Source: Leifsonia shinshuensis (lineage in GTDB: Bacteria > Actinomycetota > Actinomycetes > Actinomycetales > Microbacteriaceae). From it: DNA of 64,000 nt. The notes below the pieces were generated by a model. That model was given only the letters and a program-made list of their open reading frames with translations. It was not told the DNA's origin and did no database searches. The DNA lies in NCBI RefSeq assembly GCF_022606355.1, contig NZ_JAHHZQ010000005.1, positions 434,001-498,000 of the forward strand, read 5' to 3'. Positions 46,314 to 54,099 of the stretch are shown here, in pieces (within the stretch, counting starts at the first letter, position 1; each line of letters starts with the position of its first letter). Both the position numbers and the translations under genes were made by a program.

Positions 46314-48002
46314 TCAGCCGCGGACGACCTCGATGGTCAGGGGGACACCGCGGTAGACGCCGGCCGACCAGTCGACCGTCACCGTGTTGGTGCCGGCGAC
46401 CAGCTCGGTGAGCGTGACCGAGCGGACGCCCTTGGCCGGGACGGTCGTGGCGGTGCTGGCCGCGCCGTTGACCGAGTAGCCGACGTTCACGACGGCCGAC
46501 GCACTGTTGGTCAGGGTGAGCGTAGCCGTACCCGACGCCGACACGTCGGCGATCGTGGCCGAGGGAGCGGTCAGGGTGGCGAGACCGATGTCCTGGCCGA
46601 CAGAGTTCTGCGTGCCGGTGCCGGCGAGACGGTACGAGCCGATCAGAGTGACGCCCGCGAGCGCCGGCGGAACTGTGCCCGAGTACCGCACGGACGGCGA
46701 CTTCGACGTGCCGCTCAGTCCGACGTAGATGTCGGTGTCGTAGGGGAGGCCGCTCAGCTTGTACGAGCCGATCAGCGAAGGCGTGCTGGTGCTGCCGAGC
46801 ACGGTGCCGTTGGCCCGGTACGCCGTCAGGGTGACGGACTCCGCCAGGTCGAACGTGTCCTTCTTGCCGTTCGCGTTGGCGTCGTTGAAGACCGTTCCGG
46901 TGATGCTCACGGGCTGGCGGACGCCGAAGGCGAAGTCATTGGTCTTCTTGACCGTGAGGCCGGTCAGCTGCCAGGAGTTGCCCCAGTGGCCGACCGCGAC
47001 GAAGTGAGCCGCGGGGATGGCATCGATCAGGCCGGCGGCCTGGGCGACGGTTCCCGTCAGGGTGCCGATCTGGGCCGCAGCATCGGCGCCGAGGAGGCGT
47101 TCGGTGTCGACCCGGTCGACCACGCCGACCGCACGCGACAGGCCGGACGCGAGCTTCTTGAGATACTCGTTCGTCGGCGCGGTGGTGATGTCACCCGTCG
47201 AGAGCAGCTCCGGGTCCATGGCGAGGAGGGCGTCGACGTCGCCCGAGCTGAGGATGTCGATGAGGGCAGTGACCCGCGAGGTGTTCGCGAGCAGGTCTCC
47301 CACCGTCAGGTTGAACGGGGAGCGCAACACGACGTACACGCCCTCCGGCACGTCGGTGTAGGTGATCGGCTGACCGCTGGCCGTCGTGCGGAACCTGATC
47401 GCGTCGCCGAGGTCGAGCGAGCCTCCGATTGCGGCGCCGACGGCGGCGCCGACGTCGATCGACTCGAGCGAGCCGTCCGCGAGCGCCTTCTGCGTCGCGA
47501 GCACGTCGACGAAGATCAGCGTCTTGCCGTTGAGGAGTCCCTCTCCGGAGTCGCGGACGCCGTTGCCGTTGCTGTCGTCGAACACGGTGGCGGTGAGATC
47601 GGTCTGCTTGGTCGCCGCGACATTCGCGACGCCGACGAGCGAGAGTCCGGAGACGGTCACCTCGGCTACTGCGTTCGAACGGTAGCCGGTGGCCTTCGTC
47701 GTGGCGTGGTAAGTGCCCGGCGTGAGCTTGGTGGCCAAGTACGCGCCCAGCCTGTCGGTCGTCACCGTGCGCACCGGGCGGGTGCCCGCTGCCGCGTCGG
47801 CTGCGCTGGTGTAGAGGTCGACGGTCGCCGAGGGAATCGGGAGGTCACCCAGGGTGTATGAGCCGTTCCGGTCGGCATCGAAGTAGACGGTGCCGGAGAC
47901 GGTGTAGGGGGCGGGCGCGGCGGTCGCGGGCGCGGGGGCGCCGACGAGCGCGAAGGCGGAGGCCGCGAGAATACTCACGGCGAGGGGTTTTGTACATTTC
48001 AC
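46314..48002 (-). CDS. Secreted protein with SdrD B-like repeats
   Basis: 562 residues: Sec signal (LAVSILAASAFALVGAPAPATA) then three SdrD-B-type modules with the calcium-binding D-x-N/D-x-N-G loop. These are GTVYFDADRNGSYTLGD (~37), TVFDDSNGNGVRDSGEG (~140) and GTVFNDANANGKKDTFD (~375). The last ~100 residues resemble a CARDB-like beta domain (LTLTNSASAVVNVGYSVNG). There is no LPXTG-type motif or C-terminal helix, so it is released or held non-covalently. Start GTG 48002 follows TATTGT by 7 nt without a ribosome binding site, likely leaderless. Confidence 0.8.
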   Translation of the reverse strand: MKCTKPLAVSILAASAFALVGAPAPATAAPAPYTVSGTVYFDADRNGSYTLGDLPIPSATVDLYTSAADAAAGTRPVRTVTTDRLGAYLATKLTPGTYHATTKATGYRSNAVAEVTVSGLSLVGVANVAATKQTDLTATVFDDSNGNGVRDSGEGLLNGKTLIFVDVLATQKALADGSLESIDVGAAVGAAIGGSLDLGDAIRFRTTASGQPITYTDVPEGVYVVLRSPFNLTVGDLLANTSRVTALIDILSSGDVDALLAMDPELLSTGDITTAPTNEYLKKLASGLSRAVGVVDRVDTERLLGADAAAQIGTLTGTVAQAAGLIDAIPAAHFVAVGHWGNSWQLTGLTVKKTNDFAFGVRQPVSITGTVFNDANANGKKDTFDLAESVTLTAYRANGTVLGSTSTPSLIGSYKLSGLPYDTDIYVGLSGTSKSPSVRYSGTVPPALAGVTLIGSYRLAGTGTQNSVGQDIGLATLTAPSATIADVSASGTATLTLTNSASAVVNVGYSVNGAASTATTVPAKGVRSVTLTELVAGTNTVTVDWSAGVYRGVPLTIEVVRG

Positions 48003-48109
48003 ATCTTATACAATAGTTGATGTGCGCCAGCACGCCGTACGCACCCGACGCCGGCGACCACGGGCGACACGGGTGACCACGGGCAGCGGTCGGCTCTGGG
48101 AGGTACCGA

Positions 48110-48151
48110 CAGGCCCCGGGCCCTCCCTTCGGGGAGAGGATCCGGGGCCTG
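48110..48151 (-). terminator. Nested hairpin 3' of the decarboxylase-like gene
   Basis: Outer stem CAGGCCCCGG / CCGGGGCCTG and inner stem CTCCC / GGGAG closed by a stable UUCG-type tetraloop. Located 70 nt downstream of the minus-strand stop at 48222, in the 219-nt gap 48003-48221, which otherwise holds only the promoter of the SdrD-B gene. Confidence 0.7.
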
Positions 48152-48221
48152 CCGCCGTGGTCGGGACGGGCCAAGGGGTTGGGTTGGGTTGATTGTCGGC
48201 GCGTCCCGCCAGGTCTACGGA

Positions 48222-49217
48222 TCAGGAGCTCGCGAGTCTGCGGAGCACCCGGTGGTCGGAGGAGCTCCTGCTGCGCAGCAGGGGCAGGCGTCGCAGGAGT
48301 GAGGTGCCCTGGCTGTCGAGGACGACGACCTCCGCGCCCGCGTCGATGCACGCGCTGGCGACGGCGGGTTCCACGTCGTGCCGCACGCCTGCCGACACGA
48401 CGCTCAGGCAGCCGGCGGTGATCGCGCTTCCGGCCGACGCCGTCACGGTGATCCCGGAGGTCGCCGGCGCGACGATGCCGCGGATCGCGCGCGCCAGCTC
48501 CGCGCGCTCGGCCGGCCGGCGGTCGGCGCGACCAGGGAACCCGTCACCCAGGTCGAGGAGGCGCAGGCGCTGGTCCGTCCCGGCTTCCACGTCGGCGGCG
48601 ACTCCCATCGCTCGGACGATCTCGCTGACGTACTCGGCGGGACTGCCGTCTTGCGGGAGGGTGAGAGACAAGCCGGCGACGCGGACGCCGAGGCCGCGTG
48701 CCGTGCGGGCTGCCGCCACGACCGCAGCGGGACACATCCCCCGTGCTGCGCGGTGGGCCGGCCGCGGGGCGAGCGCGGGCTGGAGCTTCAGCACGAGCCG
48801 CAGGTCGCCCGGAGCGCCGGCGAACACCTCCAGGGCGCGTGCCCCATCGATCACGAACCGGCGGACGCCCGCGTCGTAGGCCGCTCTGGCCTCGTGGGGG
48901 TGCGCGACCGGGGTCGCATGGAGCACGTGATGGCCGGGGCTGCCCGCGAGCAGCAGCGCGGGAAGCGCCTGGTCGTGGGTCACCTCGAAGCCGCCACCGG
49001 CCTCCGCGATCGCGGAGAGCAGCGCGGGATGGGCGAGTGCGCTCACGTCGTAGTGCACGTCGACCCACGGGAAGTCGTCCCGCAGCGCGCAGTACCGACG
49101 GCGCGCCCGCTCGAGGTCGATGACCACCACCGGGAGGTCGTGGATGCCCACCGCGACCGCCTCGGAGGCCAGGTCGGCTGCTCCGTTCGGGTCGGCGGTT
49201 CGGGTTGCGGTGGGCAT
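48222..49217 (-). CDS. Fold-type III decarboxylase-like protein lacking the PLP lysine
   Basis: 331 residues resembling the barrel domain of ornithine/diaminopimelate decarboxylases. The order is VHYDVSALAHPALLSAIAEAGGGFEVTHDQALPALLLAG, then FVIDGARALEVFAGAPGDLRLVLKLQP, then LRLLDLGDGFPG. At the position of the YAVKAN lysine that binds PLP it has HYDVSAL, i.e. Ser59. The usual C-terminal beta domain is short and weakly conserved. PLP catalysis is therefore unlikely; a binding or regulatory role is possible. ATG 49217 has a GAGGAGG ribosome binding site. A 17-bp palindromic repeat lies ~110 nt upstream (49328-49344). Confidence 0.8.
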   Translation of the reverse strand: MPTATRTADPNGAADLASEAVAVGIHDLPVVVIDLERARRRYCALRDDFPWVDVHYDVSALAHPALLSAIAEAGGGFEVTHDQALPALLLAGSPGHHVLHATPVAHPHEARAAYDAGVRRFVIDGARALEVFAGAPGDLRLVLKLQPALAPRPAHRAARGMCPAAVVAAARTARGLGVRVAGLSLTLPQDGSPAEYVSEIVRAMGVAADVEAGTDQRLRLLDLGDGFPGRADRRPAERAELARAIRGIVAPATSGITVTASAGSAITAGCLSVVSAGVRHDVEPAVASACIDAGAEVVVLDSQGTSLLRRLPLLRSRSSSDHRVLRRLASS

Positions 49218-49327
49218 CGCATCCTCCTCGGGTTCGGGATGGTGGGCTCGGAGCTAGGTGCTGAGCTTGCCTCATATGTTCGTCCGGCCGAGCGTGTCCC
49301 ACATCCGGGGGACCACCCGAAACGTGG

Positions 49328-49344
49328 TGCGTGCTGGCACGGAT
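49328..49344. repeat. Copy 1 of a 17-bp repeat with palindromic core
   Basis: TGCGTGCTGGCACGGAT, identical to 49755-49771, 427 bp apart on the same strand, flanking the small membrane protein gene. The core CGTGC-TG-GCACG is a perfect 12-bp palindrome, typical of a dimeric regulator site. Confidence 0.7.
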
Positions 49345-49363
49345 CAGGAGCGTCAGAGCTGGT

Positions 49364-49714
49364 TCAGGCGCGCGCGAGCTCGTTCAGCGCTGTGGCGATC
49401 ACATACGCGACCACGACCGCCGCGAGCCCGATGCACGTCAGCCACCACGTGCTCCGCCCCCGAACGGCGCGCAGGATGACGAACACGAGCGTCGCGACGA
49501 ATGCGAGCGCGGCGACGATTGCGGTGAGGTATCCCGAGATGCCCAGGAGGGCGTAGTCGCACTCCCTCTCAGAGCAGCTCGCGACGCTCATGAGTTGGAA
49601 CCACCCCAGAATGGGCAACGTGAACGACGCGATCAGTTGAAGCACGCCGAGCACGATGGTCGCGACGATGTCCGCGGCCCGAAGGGCGCGGTGGGGGATT
49701 CGGTCGTCGTCCAT
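49364..49714 (-). CDS. Small membrane protein
   Basis: 116 residues from ATG 49714 (a TACGTT box lies 6 nt upstream, so leaderless; GTG 49744 would add 10 residues). Three helices: ADIVATIVLGVLQLIASFTLPILGWF, GYLTAIVAALAFVATLVFVILRAV, and WWLTCIGLAAVVVAYVIATALNEL, with a Cys pair in the first loop (SCSERECDYA). No family recognised. It lies between two identical 17-bp palindromic repeats. Confidence 0.7.
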   Translation of the reverse strand: MDDDRIPHRALRAADIVATIVLGVLQLIASFTLPILGWFQLMSVASCSERECDYALLGISGYLTAIVAALAFVATLVFVILRAVRGRSTWWLTCIGLAAVVVAYVIATALNELARA

Positions 49715-49720
49715 CCCTCG

Positions 49721-49726
49721 AACGTA
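49721..49726 (-). promoter_or_regulatory. -10-like box of a leaderless promoter
   Basis: TACGTT on the minus strand ends 6 nt before ATG 49714. Confidence 0.45.
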
Positions 49727-49754
49727 GTCACCGGATCCACTCACATGAACATGC

Positions 49755-49771
49755 TGCGTGCTGGCACGGAT
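49755..49771. repeat. Copy 2 of the 17-bp repeat
   Basis: Identical to 49328-49344. It sits in the divergent promoter region between the small membrane protein gene and the receiver-domain gene, upstream of both. Confidence 0.7.
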
Positions 49772-49806
49772 GCGCCGTCCCTGCGCTTCCGGCGAGAATC
49801 GTCAGC

Positions 49807-50154
49807 ATGTGCCTCCGTGTTGTGATCGTCGACGACCACGCGCGATTCCGTGCGCAGGCCGCCGAGCTCCTCACGCTGGAGCGCTTCTCCGTCGTCGGCG
49901 ACGCCGAGACCGGTGCCCGCGGCATCGAGTTGAGCCGTGCTCTCACGCCCGATCTCGTGCTGCTCGACGTCGGGCTTCCCGACGCCAACGGGTTCGATCT
50001 GGTGGCGGTGATGCGTGCGACGGGGGCCGCTGTGGTGCTGACCTCCAGCCGCTCCTCGCGCGACTACGGCACCCGGGTGACCGACAGCGGGGCAGACGGT
50101 TTCATCAGCAAAGCGGAACTGAGCGGTGAGGCGATTCGCAGCCTGCTAATGTAA
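49807..50154 (+). CDS. Single-domain response regulator receiver
   Basis: 115 residues comprising one CheY-like domain and nothing else. Acidic pair DD at 9-10, phospho-acceptor Asp54 in LVLLDVGLP, Ser/Thr switch VLTSS, and conserved Lys in GFISKAEL. No DNA-binding output domain, so it may act as a phosphate sink or modulate a partner. ATG 49807 follows a GAGAAT box by 7 nt. Its stop lies 4 nt before the start of the NarL-type regulator. Confidence 0.9.
   Translation: MCLRVVIVDDHARFRAQAAELLTLERFSVVGDAETGARGIELSRALTPDLVLLDVGLPDANGFDLVAVMRATGAAVVLTSSRSSRDYGTRVTDSGADGFISKAELSGEAIRSLLM
50147..50152 (+). promoter_or_regulatory. -10 box of a leaderless promoter inside the receiver gene end
   Basis: TAATGT overlaps the receiver-gene stop and ends 6 nt before GTG 50159; it would allow separate expression of the NarL regulator and kinase. 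Confidence 0.45.
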
Positions 50155-50158
50155 GCGC

Positions 50159-50842
50159 GTGGTCGGGGGAGAGAACTCGGATTCCCGCCCGCTCCGGGTT
50201 GCGATCGCCGATGACGCCGTGTTGCTGCGTGAGGGGATCGGGCAGCTTCTGCGAGCGGGCGGAGTGGATGTCGTCGCGTCGGTGGACACGGCGGAGCAGC
50301 TGCTGCAGTTCCTCGACGACGAAGACAGCATCGACGCCGTCGTGCTCGACATCCGGATGCCGCCCACGCACACCGACGAGGGGCTGCGTGCCCTGGAGAC
50401 GTTGCGCGCTGCAGGGTCCACGGTGGGGGTGCTCCTGCTCTCCATGTACACGACCGCCGCGTTCGCCATCCGGGCGATGAGCGCAGGCAGCGGAACCGGC
50501 TACCTCCTCAAAGACCGGGTCGCCGACGGCGACACGCTCGTCAACGCCGTGCGCTCCGTGGCCCGCGGCGGGTCCGTCGTCGACCCGGAGGTCGTCCAGC
50601 TCCTCGTCTCCGCACGGTCGTCCGAGGCGGCCGTCGAGTCGCTCTCGAGCAGAGAGGTCGACGTCCTCCGGCTGATGGCGGAGGGGCTCTCCAACGCCGG
50701 GATCGCCGCCGCGCTGCACCTCAGCCTGCGCACCGTCGAGTCGCACATCGGGCACATCATGAGCAAGCTCGACATCGAGGACACCACCGAAGGTCACAGG
50801 CGGGTACTCGCCGTCCTGCGTTTCCTCGGCCGGGACGGCTGA
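50159..50842 (+). CDS. NarL/FixJ-family response regulator
   Basis: 227 residues. Receiver domain with acidic pair DD (18-19), phospho-acceptor Asp64 (VVLDIRMPP) and Lys in YLLKD, then a LuxR-type HTH (LSSREVDVLRLMAEGLSNAGIAAALHLSLRTVESHIGHIMSKL). It is the cognate partner of the kinase that starts 4 nt downstream. Targets unknown; the 17-bp palindrome copies at 49328 and 49755 are candidate sites by location. Confidence 0.95.
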   Translation: MVGGENSDSRPLRVAIADDAVLLREGIGQLLRAGGVDVVASVDTAEQLLQFLDDEDSIDAVVLDIRMPPTHTDEGLRALETLRAAGSTVGVLLLSMYTTAAFAIRAMSAGSGTGYLLKDRVADGDTLVNAVRSVARGGSVVDPEVVQLLVSARSSEAAVESLSSREVDVLRLMAEGLSNAGIAAALHLSLRTVESHIGHIMSKLDIEDTTEGHRRVLAVLRFLGRDG

Positions 50843-50846
50843 CGAC

Positions 50847-52625
50847 GTGAACGCCGCACGCCTCTCGCTGCGGGCGTTCGCCGTCACGGTGACGATCGCG
50901 TCGAACGTGCTCGCCCAGGTCGTGAGCGCGGTCACGGACGACTACGGACCCCGGCCGCAGGGCGTCGGCTGGGCGATCGTCTTCGTGGCCGTGGCCGTCG
51001 ACTACGTCGTCTGCGCGGTGATCGCATGGCGGGCGATCCGCAGCCCGGTGCCCGGTTGGCTGATGGTCGGGGCGGCGCTCTTCTGGGCGGCGGGCGCCTG
51101 GTATCCGGTGACCAGGGACATCGCGTGGCTCTGGCCGCTGATGGAGGGCGTCACCGACCTGTGGGCGGTGCTCGTGGGCATCCTGGTGCTCACCTATCCG
51201 ACTGGCCGGCTGACGTCGCGGTTCGATCGCGTCGTCGCCTACACGCTGGTCGGTGCGTTCGTGATCCGCTTCCTCGGGATCCTGGTGTTCTCGTCGCCGA
51301 CCGCGGCCGAGTGCGGGTGCGTGGCGAATCCGTACGCACTCATCCCGAGTCCCGATGCCGACTACTGGTTGGGCGTCGCCTGGCGGGTGGTCGGCGTCGT
51401 GCTCCTGCTGGCCGTCGCCGTGCGGCTCGCCGTGCGCTGGGTGACCAGCACGCTCCCCGCGCGTCGCGTGGCGTTCGTGATGCCGTTGGCCCTGCTGCTC
51501 TGGTGCTACGGCACGTTCCAGGACTCGCTGAGCTTCGCGCTCGGCTGGGACAGCGGCTGGCTCCAGTTCATCCCGCCGGTCGCGATCGCGCTCATCCCAC
51601 CGGCCTACGTGGGCGGGGTCTTCTATGCGCGCGGCCTGCGGTCCCGGGTCGCGGACCTCGTGATCGTTGCTCGTGACAAGGTGGACCGCGGGTTGTGGGA
51701 GTCGAGCCTCGCGCGCACGCTGCACGACAGTTCGCTGCGCGTCTTCTGGTGGGACGAGCACCGGCGCGGCTACCGTACCAGCCGGGGCGACGCGGTGCCG
51801 GACGGTGACCACATCGACCGGCCGGGCCGCTCCACGCTCGCCATCGACTCCGACCAGGGGCCGATCGCGCTCATCGAACACGACGTGGCGCTCGCACAGG
51901 ACGACAGGCTGCTCGACGCCGTCTCGTCCGCTCTGCTGCTGTCGGTCGACAACGACCGCCTGCGCGCCCGCCTCGAACAGACGATCCAGGAGCTGCGGGA
52001 GTCGCGGCTCCGGATCGTGGAGGAGGGTTACCTGGCGCGCAGGCGACTCGAGCGCGACCTCCACGACGGCTCGCAGCAGCAGCTGGTGTCGCTGGCGATC
52101 AGCCTCCGGATCGCGACCTCGAAGGCGGCGGCGGCAGACGAGCACGAACTCGTCGGCGACCTCGAGGGCGCTTCGGCGCAACTCGCCGACGCGCTGCGCG
52201 AACTGCGCGAGCTCGCCCGCGGGATCCACCCCACCGTGCTGACCGACGGGGACCTGCGATCGGCGCTGGAGGAGCTGGCCCAGCGCAGCCGCACCCCCGT
52301 CGAAGTGCAGGTCGAACTCGACGAGCGGCTGCCGAACGTCGTGGAGGAGACGATCTACTACTGCGTCTCGGAGTGCCTCGCCAACGCGGCCAAGCACGCC
52401 GAGGCGCGCAACTGCGCCGTGCTGGTCACCCGCGAGGGCGACCTGGTCACCGTGACGGTCAAGGACGACGGCCGCGGCGGGGCGCGCATCGAGCCGGGCG
52501 GCGGACTGGAGGGGCTGCGCGACCGCGTCGAGACCGTCGGCGGTCATGTCGACGTGCGGTCCGTCGTCGGCCTCGGCACCATCGTGGAGCTGGTCGTGCC
52601 CGCGCTCGCAGCCGAGAGGGGGTAG
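50847..52625 (+). CDS. Sensor histidine kinase, HisKA_3 type
   Basis: 592 residues. Seven or so N-terminal helices (residues ~5-270), a GAF-like linker (ALIEHDVALAQDDRLLDAVSSALL), the HisKA_3 dimerisation helix with ERDLHDGSQQQ (His406), and a HATPase_c domain (ECLANAAKHAEA; VKDDGRGG; GLEGLRDRVETVGG). This is the kinase class that pairs with NarL-type regulators, matching its neighbour. GTG 50847, coupled to the upstream gene by a 4-nt gap. Confidence 0.94.
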   Translation: MNAARLSLRAFAVTVTIASNVLAQVVSAVTDDYGPRPQGVGWAIVFVAVAVDYVVCAVIAWRAIRSPVPGWLMVGAALFWAAGAWYPVTRDIAWLWPLMEGVTDLWAVLVGILVLTYPTGRLTSRFDRVVAYTLVGAFVIRFLGILVFSSPTAAECGCVANPYALIPSPDADYWLGVAWRVVGVVLLLAVAVRLAVRWVTSTLPARRVAFVMPLALLLWCYGTFQDSLSFALGWDSGWLQFIPPVAIALIPPAYVGGVFYARGLRSRVADLVIVARDKVDRGLWESSLARTLHDSSLRVFWWDEHRRGYRTSRGDAVPDGDHIDRPGRSTLAIDSDQGPIALIEHDVALAQDDRLLDAVSSALLLSVDNDRLRARLEQTIQELRESRLRIVEEGYLARRRLERDLHDGSQQQLVSLAISLRIATSKAAAADEHELVGDLEGASAQLADALRELRELARGIHPTVLTDGDLRSALEELAQRSRTPVEVQVELDERLPNVVEETIYYCVSECLANAAKHAEARNCAVLVTREGDLVTVTVKDDGRGGARIEPGGGLEGLRDRVETVGGHVDVRSVVGLGTIVELVVPALAAERG

Positions 52626-52661
52626 GCCGGCCTCCTGAGCCGTGCGCGGCCGAGCCGGTGT

Positions 52662-53084
52662 CTACTTGGTGGCGGGGCGGATCGCGTAGACCTGCTGGCC
52701 GATCGCGAACGCGACCCATTTGCCCGGGCACGCCGACCCTTCGGCGGGGACTCCGGATACCGGCCACCAGCTGTCCTGGATGGTCGGCTTGGGCGTGGCG
52801 GCGGCGCCCTTGCAGACGTCCGGCCGCAGCAGCGTCGGCGAGGTGTACGTCATGATCGCCTCGTCGGTCTGCGTGTCGTAGTCGATGCGGATCACCTTCG
52901 CATCGTCGGGGACGAACGTCATCGAGCCGAGCGAGGCGTTGCTCGAGGACTGGAGCTCTTTGGCCGTGTCGTAGATCGCCGGTTCGACATGCGGAGTGAA
53001 CGCCGCGACGACGGAGCACCCGGAGAGGGCGGCGACGAGGGGGACGGCGGCGATGGCGAGGCCGAGTCGACGGGTACGGGGCAC
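52662..53084 (-). CDS. Hypothetical lipoprotein
   Basis: 140 residues from GTG 53084 (AGGAG 6 nt upstream). Hydrophobic signal LGLAIAAVPLVAALSGCS with lipobox LSGC. The mature domain of ~115 residues has two cysteines (PDVCKGAA; GSACPGKW) that may pair, and Trp-rich QDSWWPVSG. No known domain. Confidence 0.75.
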   Translation of the reverse strand: MPRTRRLGLAIAAVPLVAALSGCSVVAAFTPHVEPAIYDTAKELQSSSNASLGSMTFVPDDAKVIRIDYDTQTDEAIMTYTSPTLLRPDVCKGAAATPKPTIQDSWWPVSGVPAEGSACPGKWVAFAIGQQVYAIRPATK

Positions 53085-53180
53085 GGACGCTCCTGGACGG
53101 GATGGTGGACAGACCGATCCAGTCAACACCATCAACCTGAGCGCCGCATCGGCCGAAAGGATGATGTCGCCGGGGCGGCC

Positions 53181-53516
53181 TCAGACGGCGTCGTGGCGGG
53201 CGGCCGCCAGATCGACGCGGTACGGCCGATCGCCGCCCCCGAGAAGCGGCGTCCCCTCAGCGCGGTAGTGCTGCAGTGCGATGTGCTCGTGGTTCGCCGG
53301 CGGATGGCCGCTCGCCCGCACCACGCGCCACCACGGCACCGCCGCGCCGTAGTAGGCCATGACCTGGCCGACCATGCGCGACGCCCGGGACCCGAGGGTC
53401 GCCGCGACGTCGCCGTAAGTCATCACGCGCCCGGGCGGGATGCTCTCGACGACGGCGAGGACCCGCGAAGCGAAGTCGTCGCCCGCTCCTGCGGCGCCGT
53501 CAGAGCTCGAGGGCAC
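53181..53516 (-). CDS. Alkyltransferase-like (ATL) protein, MGMT family
   Basis: 111 residues. The MGMT C-terminal DNA-binding fold is clear (GRVMTYGDVAATLGSRASRMVGQVMAYYGAAVPWWRVV...EGTPLL). The active-site PCHR is replaced by PWWR, so the alkyl-accepting cysteine is gone; this is the ATL type that flags O6-alkylguanine for nucleotide excision repair. The Arg finger region (ASRMVG) is kept. GTG 53516 overlaps the 3' end of the GNAT gene by 17 nt, so the two are coupled. Confidence 0.9.
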   Translation of the reverse strand: MPSSSDGAAGAGDDFASRVLAVVESIPPGRVMTYGDVAATLGSRASRMVGQVMAYYGAAVPWWRVVRASGHPPANHEHIALQHYRAEGTPLLGGGDRPYRVDLAAARHDAV

Positions 53517-53952
53517 CGATCGTCTCGCCGTACTGCGTCTCGCCGACGGGCGTGAACCCGGTGCGCAGGAAGAACTGCTCGGGGCCGAGCTCGCCGGACT
53601 CCCAGATGACGTAGAGACGCTGGACGCCGCGCTCGCGCGCCTCGGCGGCCAGAGCACGCACGGCGAACGTGCCGATTCCGCGACCCTGGTCGTCGGCGTC
53701 CACGTTGATCCGCCAGAGGATCGCCTTGAACTCGTCGTGCTCGGCGTGCGGGTTGAAGTCGCCCATGATGAATCCGACGACGTCGTCGCCGTCGAGGACG
53801 ACACGCTGCCAGGAGGTCGTCGGGTCGGCGACGGCGGCCGCGGCCGAGTACGACACGGGAGCGATGAACTGCTCCTGGCCAGGCTTCAGTGACAGCGCGT
53901 TCGCCGCCACGACGGTCTTCGCGCTCAACTCTTCCAGTCTCAACTCAGCCAT
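53500..53952 (-). CDS. GNAT family N-acetyltransferase
   Basis: 150 residues with the acetyl-CoA motif A (RINVDADDQGRGIGTFAVRALAAEA) and motif B (YVIWESGELGPEQFFLRTGFTPVGE), the pattern of small spermidine/spermine-type acetyltransferases. Substrate unknown. ATG 53952 is preceded at 6 nt by TACCCT, so a leaderless mRNA is likely. Overlaps the ATL gene downstream. Confidence 0.88.
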   Translation of the reverse strand: MAELRLEELSAKTVVAANALSLKPGQEQFIAPVSYSAAAAVADPTTSWQRVVLDGDDVVGFIMGDFNPHAEHDEFKAILWRINVDADDQGRGIGTFAVRALAAEARERGVQRLYVIWESGELGPEQFFLRTGFTPVGETQYGETIGALEL

Positions 53953-53958
53953 AACGAA

Positions 53959-53964
53959 AGGGTA
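53959..53964 (-). promoter_or_regulatory. -10-like box of a leaderless promoter
   Basis: TACCCT on the minus strand, 6 nt before ATG 53952, no ribosome binding site. Confidence 0.5.
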
Positions 53965-54099
53965 ACGTGCACGGAGCGGCCCGCATAGTCGACGACGGCG
54001 CTGACCGATTGCTGGCAAAAGTGTCTCGATGTCAAGATAGTTGCCCGCCTCGGGTAAGCTGTCTGCGGCTGAAACACGGCACAGACCCCAGGAGAACCA

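Noticed and set aside
47845-48351. 168-codon minus-strand frame over the SdrD-B promoter region
   Set aside because: Crosses the nested hairpin and overlaps two well-supported minus-strand genes; no ribosome binding site and Arg/Pro-rich composition.
49328-49771. The 17-bp direct repeats as attachment sites or target duplications of a mobile element
   Set aside because: No integrase, transposase or unusual composition between them, 427 bp is too short for a known element, and the palindromic core fits a regulator site better.
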